This document shows positions 16,933 to 25,258 of a stretch of DNA of 64,000 nt, one piece after another; position 1 is the first letter of the stretch, and each line of letters begins with the position of its first letter. A program made the position numbers and the translations under genes. The stretch spans positions 3,286,001 to 3,350,000 of the forward strand of contig NZ_CP012266.1 of NCBI RefSeq assembly GCF_001277235.1, read 5' to 3'. Source of the DNA: Cronobacter dublinensis subsp. dublinensis LMG 23823. Lineage in GTDB: Bacteria; Pseudomonadota; Gammaproteobacteria; Enterobacterales; Enterobacteriaceae. The notes beneath the pieces were generated by a model that ran no database searches, had not been told where the DNA came from, and saw only the letters and a list, made by a program, of their open reading frames with translations.

Positions 16933-17706
16933 ATGGACAGCCGCCTCGCGCCGCTATTAACCCGCGGGGAATCGCTCACCCGCGCCGAATATCGCGTGCT
17001 TTCCCACCTGACGACGCATCCGCTACGGGTGGGAAATATCACGGTACGCGAGCTGGCGCAGGAGACGTTTGTTTCCACCGCCACCATTATGCGGCTGTGC
17101 CATAAGCTTGGCTTCAGCGGCTACAGCGAGCTTATCTGGCATTGTAAGCAACTGCTTACTGACACGCCGCATATTGCCATTGAGGCGCAGGCCGAGCCGG
17201 ACTCGCTGCCTGTGCTGTTTGAGCGCTTTATCGATAACTATCAGCAGAGCTTTCGCTGGGTAACGCCTGAAAAGATCGCCGCCTTCAGCCAGTTGTTGCG
17301 CGAAAAAGAGCGGTTCTTTCTCTATGGTGCCGGGTTTTCGTATCTGTTTGCCGAGTACCTGACTAAAAAATTACAGGTGCTGGGTAAGACGGCGTTTATC
17401 TCCGGCCCCGGCGACAGCCGTAATATTTTCCTCAGCAACGCGGCGCGTTATGAAGTGTTTATCGCGGTCTCACGCAGCGGCGAAACGGAGCAGGTGCTCG
17501 ATAAAGCGCGCATCGCCCGCAATGTCGGCATGGAGGTGGTGGCGTTTACCCGCGCGTCGCCTAATCCGCTGGCGGCGCTGTCCGGGCTGCATTTTGCGCT
17601 CTATGACGAAGCTATCCATTACGCCGCTGAGGCGGCGGGGATCACCTCGTTTGAATCCAACCTGGTGATGCTTATCGATCTGCTGCTGTTGCAGGCGCTG
17701 GAATAA
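16933..17706 (+). CDS. RpiR-family (HTH_6 + SIS) transcriptional regulator
   Basis: Predicted sugar-phosphate-responsive DNA-binding protein. The 257-aa protein has an N-terminal HTH_6 domain (about 1-75; VRELAQETFVSTATIMRLCH is the recognition region). A SIS sugar-isomerase fold follows at about 100-235 (FLYGAGFSYLFAEYL and SRSGETEQ). SIS domains bind phosphosugars, so it is the likely controller of the PTS/GH4 pair; GlvR of Bacillus is a regulator of the same family for a similar operon. It starts 3 nt after the sseA stop. It clearly differs from the second RpiR protein at 54154-55002. Confidence 0.85.
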   Translation: MDSRLAPLLTRGESLTRAEYRVLSHLTTHPLRVGNITVRELAQETFVSTATIMRLCHKLGFSGYSELIWHCKQLLTDTPHIAIEAQAEPDSLPVLFERFIDNYQQSFRWVTPEKIAAFSQLLREKERFFLYGAGFSYLFAEYLTKKLQVLGKTAFISGPGDSRNIFLSNAARYEVFIAVSRSGETEQVLDKARIARNVGMEVVAFTRASPNPLAALSGLHFALYDEAIHYAAEAAGITSFESNLVMLIDLLLLQALE

Positions 17707-17731
17707 AAAAACCACTTCCGAAGAAGTGGTT
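17704..17731 (-). terminator. intrinsic terminator with UUCG tetraloop, for the M48 genes
   Basis: On the minus strand AACCACTTC (17731-17723), TTCG, GAAGTGGTT (17718-17710) and then a T-run (17710-17705) form a perfect 9-bp stem closed by the very stable C(UUCG)G loop. It ends minus-strand transcription from the M48 genes. On the plus strand the tract after the stem is not T-rich, so it is a poor terminator for the RpiR gene. Confidence 0.85.
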
Positions 17732-17779
17732 CTGCGTTGAACATCCACCGCGCGGCACACAGGCCGCGCTTTTTACGCG

Positions 17780-19903
17780 TCAGAAACGCGCCAGCGCGTC
17801 GCGCGCATGGATGGCGTTAAGGTTACGCACCAGCAGCTCCACCAGCATCTCAGCGGAGTACGTTTTACGGCCATCCCCTTCGCGCAGCCCGCCGATAAAC
17901 ACAAACGCCAGCTTACGCTTGCTGCGCTTCACGCGGGTGTAGTTTTTCCAGCGACCACCGACCGCGCGCGGCGGTTCAAACCCTTCGCGGTAAAACAGCG
18001 TCACGGTGGTGGTGTGGTTGGCGGTTTGCACCGAGAAATCCTCAATGGCGCTAAGCGGAATGCCTGCGGTGAACTGACGGCACTGCAGCGCGTCCGGCGT
18101 CATTGTCAGGAACGGAATGTCACGCTTCTGCCACTGCTGCCAGAGCACGAAGCAGGTCAGCAAGCCCAGGAGGCCCGTGCCCAGCCCGGTGGCAATCATT
18201 TTGACACCGTCAGCACCCGCCATAGTAAACGGATTAACGACCACCAGCAGGGCAAACGTGGCGATAAACAGCACCACCGCCAGAATACCGCCGACGAAAA
18301 AGACTTTTTTGCCGGAATAAAGGGTGACGGCCTCGCCAGACTGCTGCACCACTTCTTCCAGCTCGCGGCGGAACTCTTCGCGGTGCTCCGCCACTTTCCC
18401 GGCAAGTTCGCCAGTCATCTTACCGGTAAGCGCTTCAGGCTGTGCGAACCACAGACGCAGGTTTTCCCACGCATCCTGCGGTGCCGGGCGCGTGGCGTGG
18501 CCGATCAGCGTATCGTCGATAGCGCAGCCGAGCGCTTCAATACGCGAGCGTGACGGCGGGTGGCTGTCGGTCGGGTGCGCGGCTTTATGCTCAAGGTAAC
18601 GCTGAATATCGCCAAAGCCCTCTTCGCCAATGCGGGCTGCCAGCGCGGCCACGAGATCGTCAAAGCCCGGTTTGCCGTTGAAGAAATCTTCCAGCGTGTT
18701 GTCCAGCGGCTCGCTGATGGCGGAAATACGCAGCAGCGACGAGGCCAGCGCCTGCGCCGAGCTGGCGCGCGCGCCCATTTCGTCAGCGGCGTGTTCGCGA
18801 ATACGGCTCCAGTGGCTCACCGTTTCATGCAGTTGCTCGATAAAATAGACGCCCATATAGAGCGACGGATACAGCACCACGTGATCGATAAACGGCGCGT
18901 TTTGCTGGCTCTCCGCCATCGTGTGGATACTGTTGGTAATGCCCGCGTAAAGCGGCGCGAAGCGCAGGCTGTACTGGGTATCCTGACCTGCAAAGTGACC
19001 CAGCTCATGGCCTATCACCGCGCTGGTTTCGTCTTTATCGAGCATCGCCGCCCAGGTGAGCGGGAAGTACAGCGTCTGGCCGGTCAGCAGCGGACCGTCT
19101 TCAAGCTGCACATTGTTGGCGGTGACGTAAAAGCCTTCCAGCATCCCGACTACGATATTATCCGGCACCATCGCCCCGGTTTTCTGCGCGAGCGACTCCA
19201 CCAGGCTCCAGAGCGCAGGCGCCTGCTCGCGCGTCAGGTTATGGCCCACAACGTGGTTCGGCTCCGGCTGGAACAGCGCGAAGCAGCGACGGATGCTGCC
19301 GAGGCTTTTATAGAGCACCCACAAAATACCGAACAGCACCAGCAGCGCCAGGAACATCACCTTGATGCCGCCCGCGTTCATTTTGAAGTGGGTGGCGAAC
19401 CAGAGCGTCTCATACCCGACGACCGCGAACAGCGCCAGCCCACAGCAGACGATTTGCGTCACCATCAGCCACGGCAGCAGCTTGCGGCATCTGTCAAACG
19501 CCTGCACCAGCGCGTCCTGCGACTGTTTCGCTATCGTCACGCTACGACGACACAGCGCGATAGCGCCCGCGTTGATAGCGATACAGAGCAGCGCAAGGCC
19601 GATGGCGAATGACGTCATCCCGCCCTGGGCGCGCGCCAGCATGATCTGCCCGGCGTATTCGTTCTGCACGCTCCGCTCGCTCTCAATCACTTCAGCGGCC
19701 GGAACGCGATAGTTTTTCCCGTCGCTCTCGAATTCAATGATCGCTTTCGGGTCCTTTTTCATCGCGTCGCTCGCGACCTGAATCAGGTGGTTTGAGCTGT
19801 CGACGCTCTCCAGAATGTCGCTAACGCGCCAGTGCTGCCAGACGGCATAGCAGGCCACCAGCAGCGGCACCAGAAAAAGATAAGCGAGATGCTTCCTGTT
19901 CAT
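17780..19903 (-). CDS. membrane-bound M48-family zinc metallopeptidase (paralogue 1)
   Basis: Predicted integral-membrane zinc protease of unknown substrate. From the start at 19903 (MNRKHLAYLFLV) it has 707 aa. Spans are seen at about 5-22, 97-117, 143-163, 181-199, and two near 548-568 and 578-598. The catalytic HELGH is at H299-H303 and the third zinc ligand is probably E370 in REHAADE. A motif DSHPPSRSRIEALGC follows the catalytic domain, and a soluble C-terminal beta-rich domain of about 110 aa comes after the last span. The start was chosen by alignment with the neighbouring paralogue; an in-frame ATG at 19930 adds nine residues. Not recognised from the E. coli K-12 region. Confidence 0.85.
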   Translation of the reverse strand: MNRKHLAYLFLVPLLVACYAVWQHWRVSDILESVDSSNHLIQVASDAMKKDPKAIIEFESDGKNYRVPAAEVIESERSVQNEYAGQIMLARAQGGMTSFAIGLALLCIAINAGAIALCRRSVTIAKQSQDALVQAFDRCRKLLPWLMVTQIVCCGLALFAVVGYETLWFATHFKMNAGGIKVMFLALLVLFGILWVLYKSLGSIRRCFALFQPEPNHVVGHNLTREQAPALWSLVESLAQKTGAMVPDNIVVGMLEGFYVTANNVQLEDGPLLTGQTLYFPLTWAAMLDKDETSAVIGHELGHFAGQDTQYSLRFAPLYAGITNSIHTMAESQQNAPFIDHVVLYPSLYMGVYFIEQLHETVSHWSRIREHAADEMGARASSAQALASSLLRISAISEPLDNTLEDFFNGKPGFDDLVAALAARIGEEGFGDIQRYLEHKAAHPTDSHPPSRSRIEALGCAIDDTLIGHATRPAPQDAWENLRLWFAQPEALTGKMTGELAGKVAEHREEFRRELEEVVQQSGEAVTLYSGKKVFFVGGILAVVLFIATFALLVVVNPFTMAGADGVKMIATGLGTGLLGLLTCFVLWQQWQKRDIPFLTMTPDALQCRQFTAGIPLSAIEDFSVQTANHTTTVTLFYREGFEPPRAVGGRWKNYTRVKRSKRKLAFVFIGGLREGDGRKTYSAEMLVELLVRNLNAIHARDALARF

Positions 19904-19935
19904 CGTTACGTCGTTTCCTTGTTCATCCATAGACT

Positions 19936-19983
19936 GCGGGGGCCTTCCCCCGCGGTGAAACGCGCCTGTTCACCGACAGGCGC
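19936..19983. other. two GC-rich hairpins in the spacer between the M48 genes
   Basis: GCGGGGG/CCCCCGC (19936-19942 with 19947-19953) and GCGCCTGT/ACAGGCGC (19962-19969 with 19976-19983) form perfect stems. Neither has a T-run on the minus strand. They may fold in the mRNA between the paralogues and affect stability or translation of the downstream copy. Confidence 0.4.
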
Positions 19984-20015
19984 CTTAACCACAGCCCTCT
20001 GACGGGGCCGGTGGG

Positions 20016-22118
20016 TTATTGCATCGTATGGAGTTCCGCCTGGGCGGCGGGCGCATGGAAATACATTTCCACCAGCTCCATCAGTTGTTCTTGCGAAACC
20101 GGTTTATTGTCGGCATCACGCAGTTTGCCGCTCACATCCAGCAGCATCTGGCGCGCTTTTTTATCCACATGGCGATACGCCCGAAAGCGCGAGCCAGCCA
20201 ACGGCGGAGGCTGGTAGCCTTCTTTGTATTCAAGTTCTATCAGCATATCGTTTTTCGTGAGGAAGAACTGATAGCCGGTCAGCGCGGAAAGCGGCACCGG
20301 TTCGGTGAGCTCGCTGAAAATCAGGCTTTGCGGCGTCAGGATCATGATGGGCTCTTTGCTGGCGCGCCAGTAACGCAGCACGCTGCGAACGCCAAGCCAG
20401 CAGAAATAGACAAACACCAGCGTGAGGATAAGCGCAGTAAACTCACGCTTGCCGGGCGGGTAATCCCACTCACGACCGGTATGAAAGGCCACTATCAGCG
20501 AGACAAACGTGACGATAGTCAGAATTCCGCCGCGCGAAATACGGCTGCGGCTGTAGATCGCTTTTTCGCCTGAAGCGGCCTGCACCACGGTATTGAGCTC
20601 TTCGCGCCAGACATTGCGCTGTTCGGCGACTTCACCTACGAGGTGCGCGGTAAGCGCGCGCGCCAGCCCGTCGACATCGGCAAACAGCGTCTGCAGGTGC
20701 GCGTAACTTTGCATCGTGACCGGGCGTGAAGCCTGGATCGCCGACAGCTCGACGGAGCAGCCCAGCGCCTCGATACGCGAACGGGACGACGGGTGGGAGT
20801 CATAAGGGTGCGAAATCTCTTGTTCGAGATAATCGCGCGGGTCTGGCAGCGGGCGACCGCTGAGATGGGCCAGCAGCGACGTCACAACGTTATCGGTCTG
20901 GACTTTCGCCTGGTAAACCTCGCTCAGATACTCATCCACCGGGCCACTCAGCGCAACAATACGCAACAGCGCCGAGGCGAGTGCCTGCGGCGAGCTCGCT
21001 TTTGCGCCCGCTTCATCGGCGGCGTGTTCACGCTGCTGACGCCAGTACATCACCATGCCGTGGAATTGCTCGAGAAAATAATGCGCACTGTATAACGCGG
21101 TGCGAAGCTCCAGCACGCTCGCGAAAGGCTTTTTCCCCTCCTGGGGTTCCAGCGCCTCAAGGCTGCGGCTAAACCCGGCGTAAAGCGGTAAAAAGCGGCG
21201 ACTAAATTCCGTATCTTTTCCACTGAAGTGCCCAAGCTCATGCCCCACCACGGCCGTTATTTCTTCCGGACTCAGCAGTGCCGCCCAGGTGAGCGGGAAA
21301 TAAAGCGTCTGGCCAGTTACCATCTCGCCGTTATCAAGCTGCACCGGGCTTGCGGTAACGTAGAAATTTTCCGTAAGCCCCACCACGATGTTATCTGGCG
21401 CGTCAGCGCCCTTTGACAGCGCGTCCACCGCCTGCCAGAGCGCGGGGGCCTCAGTGCGGCTGACACGCAGCCCGAGCACCGGCTTCGCCACCGGGCGGAA
21501 CAGGCCGTAGCATTTCACGACCGTCACCAGCACGCGCCCGAAAAACCACAGCAAAGCGGCTGCCATGATGAAAAGAAATAAAAAGACTTTACCTGCCTTG
21601 AGACTGAGCTCGAAGTGTATCGCAGCCCAGATCATTTCATAAAACAGCAGGCTTAGCTGATAGGTCGGGCCTATCAGCAACTGCGCGCCCATAAAAAGGG
21701 GTAGCAAAAAGCGAGACAGGTAAAACGCGTTTAACAGCGCCCGCTGCGAACGCTTGCCTTGCAGCACGCAGAAACGGCACAGCGCCACCACGCCCGCATT
21801 AATCAGTAAACTGAGGGCCGTGAACCACATACTCCAGTGTGCCAGAAAGCGCTCAATGTCAGCCGCGCTAATCCAGTCTCTGTTTTCATCCAGATAACGC
21901 CTGGCTGCCTCCTGTGCCTCGGCGGCAGGCAGGTCAACCTCCTGCCCATCGCGACGATACGTGAGGGTCGCCTGCGGCGACTGGCTGGCGGTCTCAATAA
22001 TCTGCGTTTCATACGCAGCGCGCTCAACCACCGTGTTAACGCGCCCGTTTTGCCAGGCGGCATAAAAGAACAGAATAAGCGGTATTAAAAAGAGGTAAGT
22101 GACGCTCTTTTTATTCAT
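20016..22118 (-). CDS. membrane-bound M48-family zinc metallopeptidase (paralogue 2)
   Basis: Upstream member of the tandem pair. From the start at 22118 (MNKKSVTYLFLIP) it has 700 aa. It aligns along its whole length with the protein at 17780-19903: same N-terminal span, same central spans, HELGH at H293-H297, third ligand probably E364 in REHAADE, and the motif DSHPSSRSRIEALGC. The C-terminal part again has two spans and a soluble domain. An in-frame ATG at 22163 would add 15 residues. Both copies keep all catalytic residues, so neither looks like a decayed duplicate. Transcription probably runs from here into the second copy and ends at 17704-17731. Confidence 0.85.
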   Translation of the reverse strand: MNKKSVTYLFLIPLILFFYAAWQNGRVNTVVERAAYETQIIETASQSPQATLTYRRDGQEVDLPAAEAQEAARRYLDENRDWISAADIERFLAHWSMWFTALSLLINAGVVALCRFCVLQGKRSQRALLNAFYLSRFLLPLFMGAQLLIGPTYQLSLLFYEMIWAAIHFELSLKAGKVFLFLFIMAAALLWFFGRVLVTVVKCYGLFRPVAKPVLGLRVSRTEAPALWQAVDALSKGADAPDNIVVGLTENFYVTASPVQLDNGEMVTGQTLYFPLTWAALLSPEEITAVVGHELGHFSGKDTEFSRRFLPLYAGFSRSLEALEPQEGKKPFASVLELRTALYSAHYFLEQFHGMVMYWRQQREHAADEAGAKASSPQALASALLRIVALSGPVDEYLSEVYQAKVQTDNVVTSLLAHLSGRPLPDPRDYLEQEISHPYDSHPSSRSRIEALGCSVELSAIQASRPVTMQSYAHLQTLFADVDGLARALTAHLVGEVAEQRNVWREELNTVVQAASGEKAIYSRSRISRGGILTIVTFVSLIVAFHTGREWDYPPGKREFTALILTLVFVYFCWLGVRSVLRYWRASKEPIMILTPQSLIFSELTEPVPLSALTGYQFFLTKNDMLIELEYKEGYQPPPLAGSRFRAYRHVDKKARQMLLDVSGKLRDADNKPVSQEQLMELVEMYFHAPAAQAELHTMQ

Positions 22119-22284
22119 GATGTGGCCCCGGGTCGATAAAACAGGAACGGCGCCCGCCCACATTCAGGCAGCGTAACAGCAAAGAAACGTAACGGGGGAC
22201 GCAGAAGGCGGCAAGCTTAGCAAAGCGCGTGCGCGGGCGGGCCTACCAGATTTTGACTTGCTACAGAAAACAACGGGTTAACGA

Positions 22285-22314
22285 GGAAGAAAAACGCGGC
22301 GTGGTGCGCCGCGT
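22285..22314 (-). terminator. intrinsic terminator downstream of sseB
   Basis: On the minus strand ACGCGGCG (22314-22307) pairs with CGCCGCGT (22301-22294) around a 5-nt loop, followed by TTTTCTTCCT. It lies just past the sseB stop and separates the isc-pepB-sseB unit from the M48 pair. Confidence 0.8.
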
Positions 22315-22328
22315 GGGAAGGTCTGACG

Positions 22329-23126
22329 TTAAATAATGCGGTTTTGTTTGAAGTCGCGCAGGAAGCTGCCCCAGCGGCGCTCATAGAACGGCGTCAGGTG
22401 CGCCATCATAAAGTGGCTGATGCCCTTCTCGCCTTCCACGACCTGGCAGATATCGACAGGTTCATCGCCCGGCAGCGTATCGGTCGCCACGCTGCCGGCG
22501 GCGTTGATAATCGGCTCAATATCGCCCTCCGCCTCAATGCCAATAAGATAGTTCGCAGGCTCGTCGGCCCGCTCTTTCAGGAGGCACAGCCAGGCGCGCT
22601 TGACCGTTTTCATCTCTTTAAACAGCAGGGTCAGAGATTCAATCATCTGCGCGGGCGGTTCAGCCGCTTCGGACAGCAGCAGCGAAGCGCCGCCTTCCAG
22701 CACTTCCTGCTGGCTGAGCGCCGAGCCTTCCGGGCTGATGAGATGGCGAATTTCATTGGGCGTGAACTCTTTGCCGGTCGGCAGTTTGGCGTTGAGGAAC
22801 AGCGTTTCGCCGAGCGTCATTTCAAAGAGCGTTCGCACCGGCATGGCCACGAATGCCTGTTCGCCCTCGACCGCCTGCTCAAGAGCGGCCGGTGAGCTGA
22901 AGAACGGAATCACCGACGTGCCGTCATCTTTTTCCCAGTGCTGAAGATCTACCGCGCTCTCGGCCACGACCGCTTCGCCGTCTGCGGCTTCGCCCGGCAC
23001 CCATACCGTTGATTCCAGCAGCGTGCGGAAAAAGGCCGGGCGGAACGCCGGCTCCGCCGCCGCTTTTTCAAGCAGGGTTTCGAGTTCGTTTTTTTCTGCG
23101 TTGTTTTCGTTTTTCGTTTCGGACAT
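22329..23126 (-). CDS. sseB: enhanced serine sensitivity protein SseB
   Basis: SseB was named from serine-sensitivity effects when its copy number is raised in E. coli; its molecular role is unresolved. The 265-aa protein (E. coli 258) starts at 23126 with MSETKNENNAEKNELE, the usual N-terminus; a longer frame reaching 23249 runs through repeat DNA and is not credible. It has an N-terminal SseB domain and a C-terminal SseB_C domain ending in ERRWGSFLRDFKQNRII. It follows pepB, as in E. coli, across a repeat-rich gap of 243 nt. This family is unrelated to the type III secretion protein also called SseB. Confidence 0.93.
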   Translation of the reverse strand: MSETKNENNAEKNELETLLEKAAAEPAFRPAFFRTLLESTVWVPGEAADGEAVVAESAVDLQHWEKDDGTSVIPFFSSPAALEQAVEGEQAFVAMPVRTLFEMTLGETLFLNAKLPTGKEFTPNEIRHLISPEGSALSQQEVLEGGASLLLSEAAEPPAQMIESLTLLFKEMKTVKRAWLCLLKERADEPANYLIGIEAEGDIEPIINAAGSVATDTLPGDEPVDICQVVEGEKGISHFMMAHLTPFYERRWGSFLRDFKQNRII

Positions 23127-23150
23127 AGCGTTTGTATTTGTCAGTAATGA

Positions 23151-23303
23151 GTAAGAGAAACGTCTCTTACTCCGGCCCTCTCCTGCCGGAGAGGGGGAAA
23201 CCTGCGGCATCGCGTTAATGGTGATGTAAGGCGGATAAAGGCGGTGCAATCGCCGCTTACATTATTATCGCGTTGGTGGGTGCGCTTCGCTTATCCACCC
23301 TAC
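23151..23303. repeat. cluster of palindromic repeats between pepB and sseB
   Basis: Four inverted repeats follow one another: GTAAGAGA/TCTCTTAC (23151-23170, AACG loop), CCCTCTCC/GGAGAGGG (23176-23195), ATGTAAG/CTTACAT (23224-23262), and GGTGGGTGCG...CCACCC (23275-23303). The last is one unit of the family also found at 32190-32274 and 40230-40309. This is typical of REP/BIME-like intergenic repeats of enterobacteria and is likely transcribed between pepB and sseB. Confidence 0.7.
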
Positions 23304-23369
23304 AGGGATAAGACGTTGTTTGTATGCACCCGCCGTTAACGCCATCAACCGCCCTTCACGCGGCGAAGA

Positions 23370-24656
23370 TTATTCGCCGGTCAACAGGTTCGCCAGGGTA
23401 CGCACGCCGATACCGGTCGCGCCCGCCGCCCACTGCTCGACGGCTGCTTTGCGGTAGGTCGCGGAGCAGTCGATATGCAGCCAGCCCTGCTGATAATTTT
23501 CCACAAAGTGCGACAGGAAACCTGCCGCGGTGCTGGCGCCCGCCGGGTACGCGCCGCCTGCGGTGTTGTTCAGTTCGGCAAAGTTAGACGGCAGCTGGTT
23601 GCGGTGAAACTCCGCCAGCGGCAGACGCCAGAAGGCTTCGTTTTCCGCCTGCGCGCTTTGCAGCAGACGGTTCGCGAGCGCGTCGTCAAAGCTGAACAGC
23701 GCATGGTAATCGTTGCCGAGCGCGGTTTTGGCCGCGCCGGTCAGCGTCGCGGCGTCGATAATCAGCTCAGGCTTCTGGGCGCTGGCGTCAATCAGCCCGT
23801 CCGCCAGCACCAGGCGGCCCTCGGCGTCAGTGTTCATCACTTCAACGGTCTTGCCGTTGCGATAGCGAATGATATCGCCGAGGCGGAACGCGTTGCCGCT
23901 TATCATGTTATCCGCGCAGCAGAGAATGAGCTTCACGCGCTTGTTCAGGCCGCGGGTAATGGCAAAGGCGAGCGAGCCGGTCACCAGCGCCGCGCCGCCC
24001 ATGTCGGATTTCATCGAATCCATAAACGCGGTCTGTTTAATGCTGTAGCCGCCGGAATCGAACGTAATGCCTTTACCGACCAGGCAGGCGTAAACCGGCG
24101 CGTTAGCGTCGCCCGTCGGGTTGAAGTCGAGCGCCAGCAGCACCGGCGGGCGTTCTGAGCCTCGGCCTACGGTGTGCAGCCCGAGGTAGTTCTGCTCGCG
24201 CAGATCTTCGCCCTTGGTGATGCGGTAGCTCACGCGCTCGCCGCCGACGTCCGCCAGCAGATCCACCGCGCGCTGCGCGAGGTGCTCCGGCCCCATCTCT
24301 TCCGCCGGGGCGTTAATCACATCGCGCACCCAGTCGATGACTTTCAGGCGGCTGTTGAGCTCTTTCTGCTGCGCGTCGTCAAGCGGTGCCCAGGTGACGG
24401 TGCGTTTGCCTTTCGGGCCGCGATAGCCCATCCAGAACGCCCAGCTTTTCTCGACATCCCAGCCGTCGCCCGCGAGTTCAACGTGTTTGAGCCCCTGGCC
24501 GTCAATTTTACGCCCGGCGCGCTGGATAAGATGCAAATCGTCTTTGCCCGTCAGATGCAGCACGATACCGTCCTGCGTAAAACTGTAGAACGCTTTTTCA
24601 CCCCAGCGAGCGTCGGCAGGCTCGTGGGAAAGGGTAATCTTCATGGCTTCGGTCAT
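23370..24656 (-). CDS. pepB: aminopeptidase PepB (peptidase B)
   Basis: Cytosolic M17 leucyl aminopeptidase that releases N-terminal residues from peptides. The start at 24656 gives MTEAMKITLSHEPADARWGE, the E. coli PepB N-terminus, with AAGGAAAAT upstream; the product is 428 aa (E. coli 427). The two-metal site and catalytic residues are seen in GKGITFDSGGYSIK, SDMGGAA and NTDAEGRLVLADGL. It follows iscX by 63 nt and is the usual distal gene of the isc region. Confidence 0.97.
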   Translation of the reverse strand: MTEAMKITLSHEPADARWGEKAFYSFTQDGIVLHLTGKDDLHLIQRAGRKIDGQGLKHVELAGDGWDVEKSWAFWMGYRGPKGKRTVTWAPLDDAQQKELNSRLKVIDWVRDVINAPAEEMGPEHLAQRAVDLLADVGGERVSYRITKGEDLREQNYLGLHTVGRGSERPPVLLALDFNPTGDANAPVYACLVGKGITFDSGGYSIKQTAFMDSMKSDMGGAALVTGSLAFAITRGLNKRVKLILCCADNMISGNAFRLGDIIRYRNGKTVEVMNTDAEGRLVLADGLIDASAQKPELIIDAATLTGAAKTALGNDYHALFSFDDALANRLLQSAQAENEAFWRLPLAEFHRNQLPSNFAELNNTAGGAYPAGASTAAGFLSHFVENYQQGWLHIDCSATYRKAAVEQWAAGATGIGVRTLANLLTGE

Positions 24657-24719
24657 TTTATTTTCCTTATATCGCCTTATACGCAACGAAAACGGGCCGC
24701 CTTCTGGCAGCCCGTTGCG

Positions 24720-24920
24720 TTATTCTGCTTCGTCTAACCAGACCAGCAGTATAGCCTCTAAAACCTTTTCGTTAGAGGCCTGTGGATCGTCATCGAAATC
24801 CTCGAGGTCGCAGATCCACTGGTGCATATCGGTAAAGCGCACGGTTTTCGGGTCCACGTCCGGGCGGCTGTCATACAGCGCCTCGCCGATTTCGCGGCTG
24901 TCGGTCCATTTCAGTCCCAT
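24720..24920 (-). CDS. iscX: Fe-S assembly protein IscX
   Basis: Small acidic partner of IscS that binds iron and modulates cluster assembly. From the ATG at 24920 it is 66 aa (MGLKWTDSREIGEALYD), the E. coli length; residues D and E dominate the C-terminal half (DLEDFDDDP). A longer upstream frame to 24980 overlaps fdx and lacks homology. The start is 1 nt past the fdx stop, which indicates tight coupling. Confidence 0.96.
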   Translation of the reverse strand: MGLKWTDSREIGEALYDSRPDVDPKTVRFTDMHQWICDLEDFDDDPQASNEKVLEAILLVWLDEAE

Positions 24921-24921
24921 A

Positions 24922-25257
24922 TCAATGCTCCCTAGCGTGGTTGATGGTGTAACGCGGCATCTCAACGACCAGATCTTCATCGGTCACGCGCGCCTGGCAG
25001 CTCAGACGGCTTTCCGGCTCCAGCCCCCAGGCTTTGTCCAGCATGTCGTCTTCATCTTCGGTGCTTTCCGGCAGCGAATCGAAGCCTTCACGCACGATGC
25101 AGTGACAGGTGGTGCAGGCGCACGATTTTTCACACGCATGTTCAATTTCAATGCCGTTGCGCAGCGCAACGTCAAGAATGGTTTCACCGCGTTGCGCTTC
25201 CAGTACTGCGCCATCCGGACAAAGATCCTGATGAGGCAAAAAAACAATCTTAGGCAT
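24922..25257 (-). CDS. fdx: [2Fe-2S] ferredoxin of the isc operon
   Basis: Adrenodoxin-type ferredoxin that supplies electrons during cluster assembly. At 111 aa it matches E. coli Fdx. Cluster ligands are C42, C48, C51 (CEKSCACTTC) and C87 (SRLSCQ). It sits 1 nt after the hscA stop and 1 nt before the iscX start, within the isc operon. Confidence 0.97.
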   Translation of the reverse strand: MPKIVFLPHQDLCPDGAVLEAQRGETILDVALRNGIEIEHACEKSCACTTCHCIVREGFDSLPESTEDEDDMLDKAWGLEPESRLSCQARVTDEDLVVEMPRYTINHAREH

Positions 25258-25258
25258 A

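Noticed and set aside
12854..22328. A genomic island with integrase or att sites around the accessory genes
   Set aside because: No integrase, transposase, tRNA or direct flanking repeats were seen, and base composition appears similar to the neighbours.
17707..22328. The sRNA gene ryfA between sseA and sseB
   Set aside because: E. coli has ryfA in this area, but no recognisable copy is present; the interval is filled by the M48 genes.
23127..23249. N-terminal extension of SseB by 41 residues
   Set aside because: It reads through the palindromic repeats and has no match to the family; MSETKN at 23126 is the expected start.
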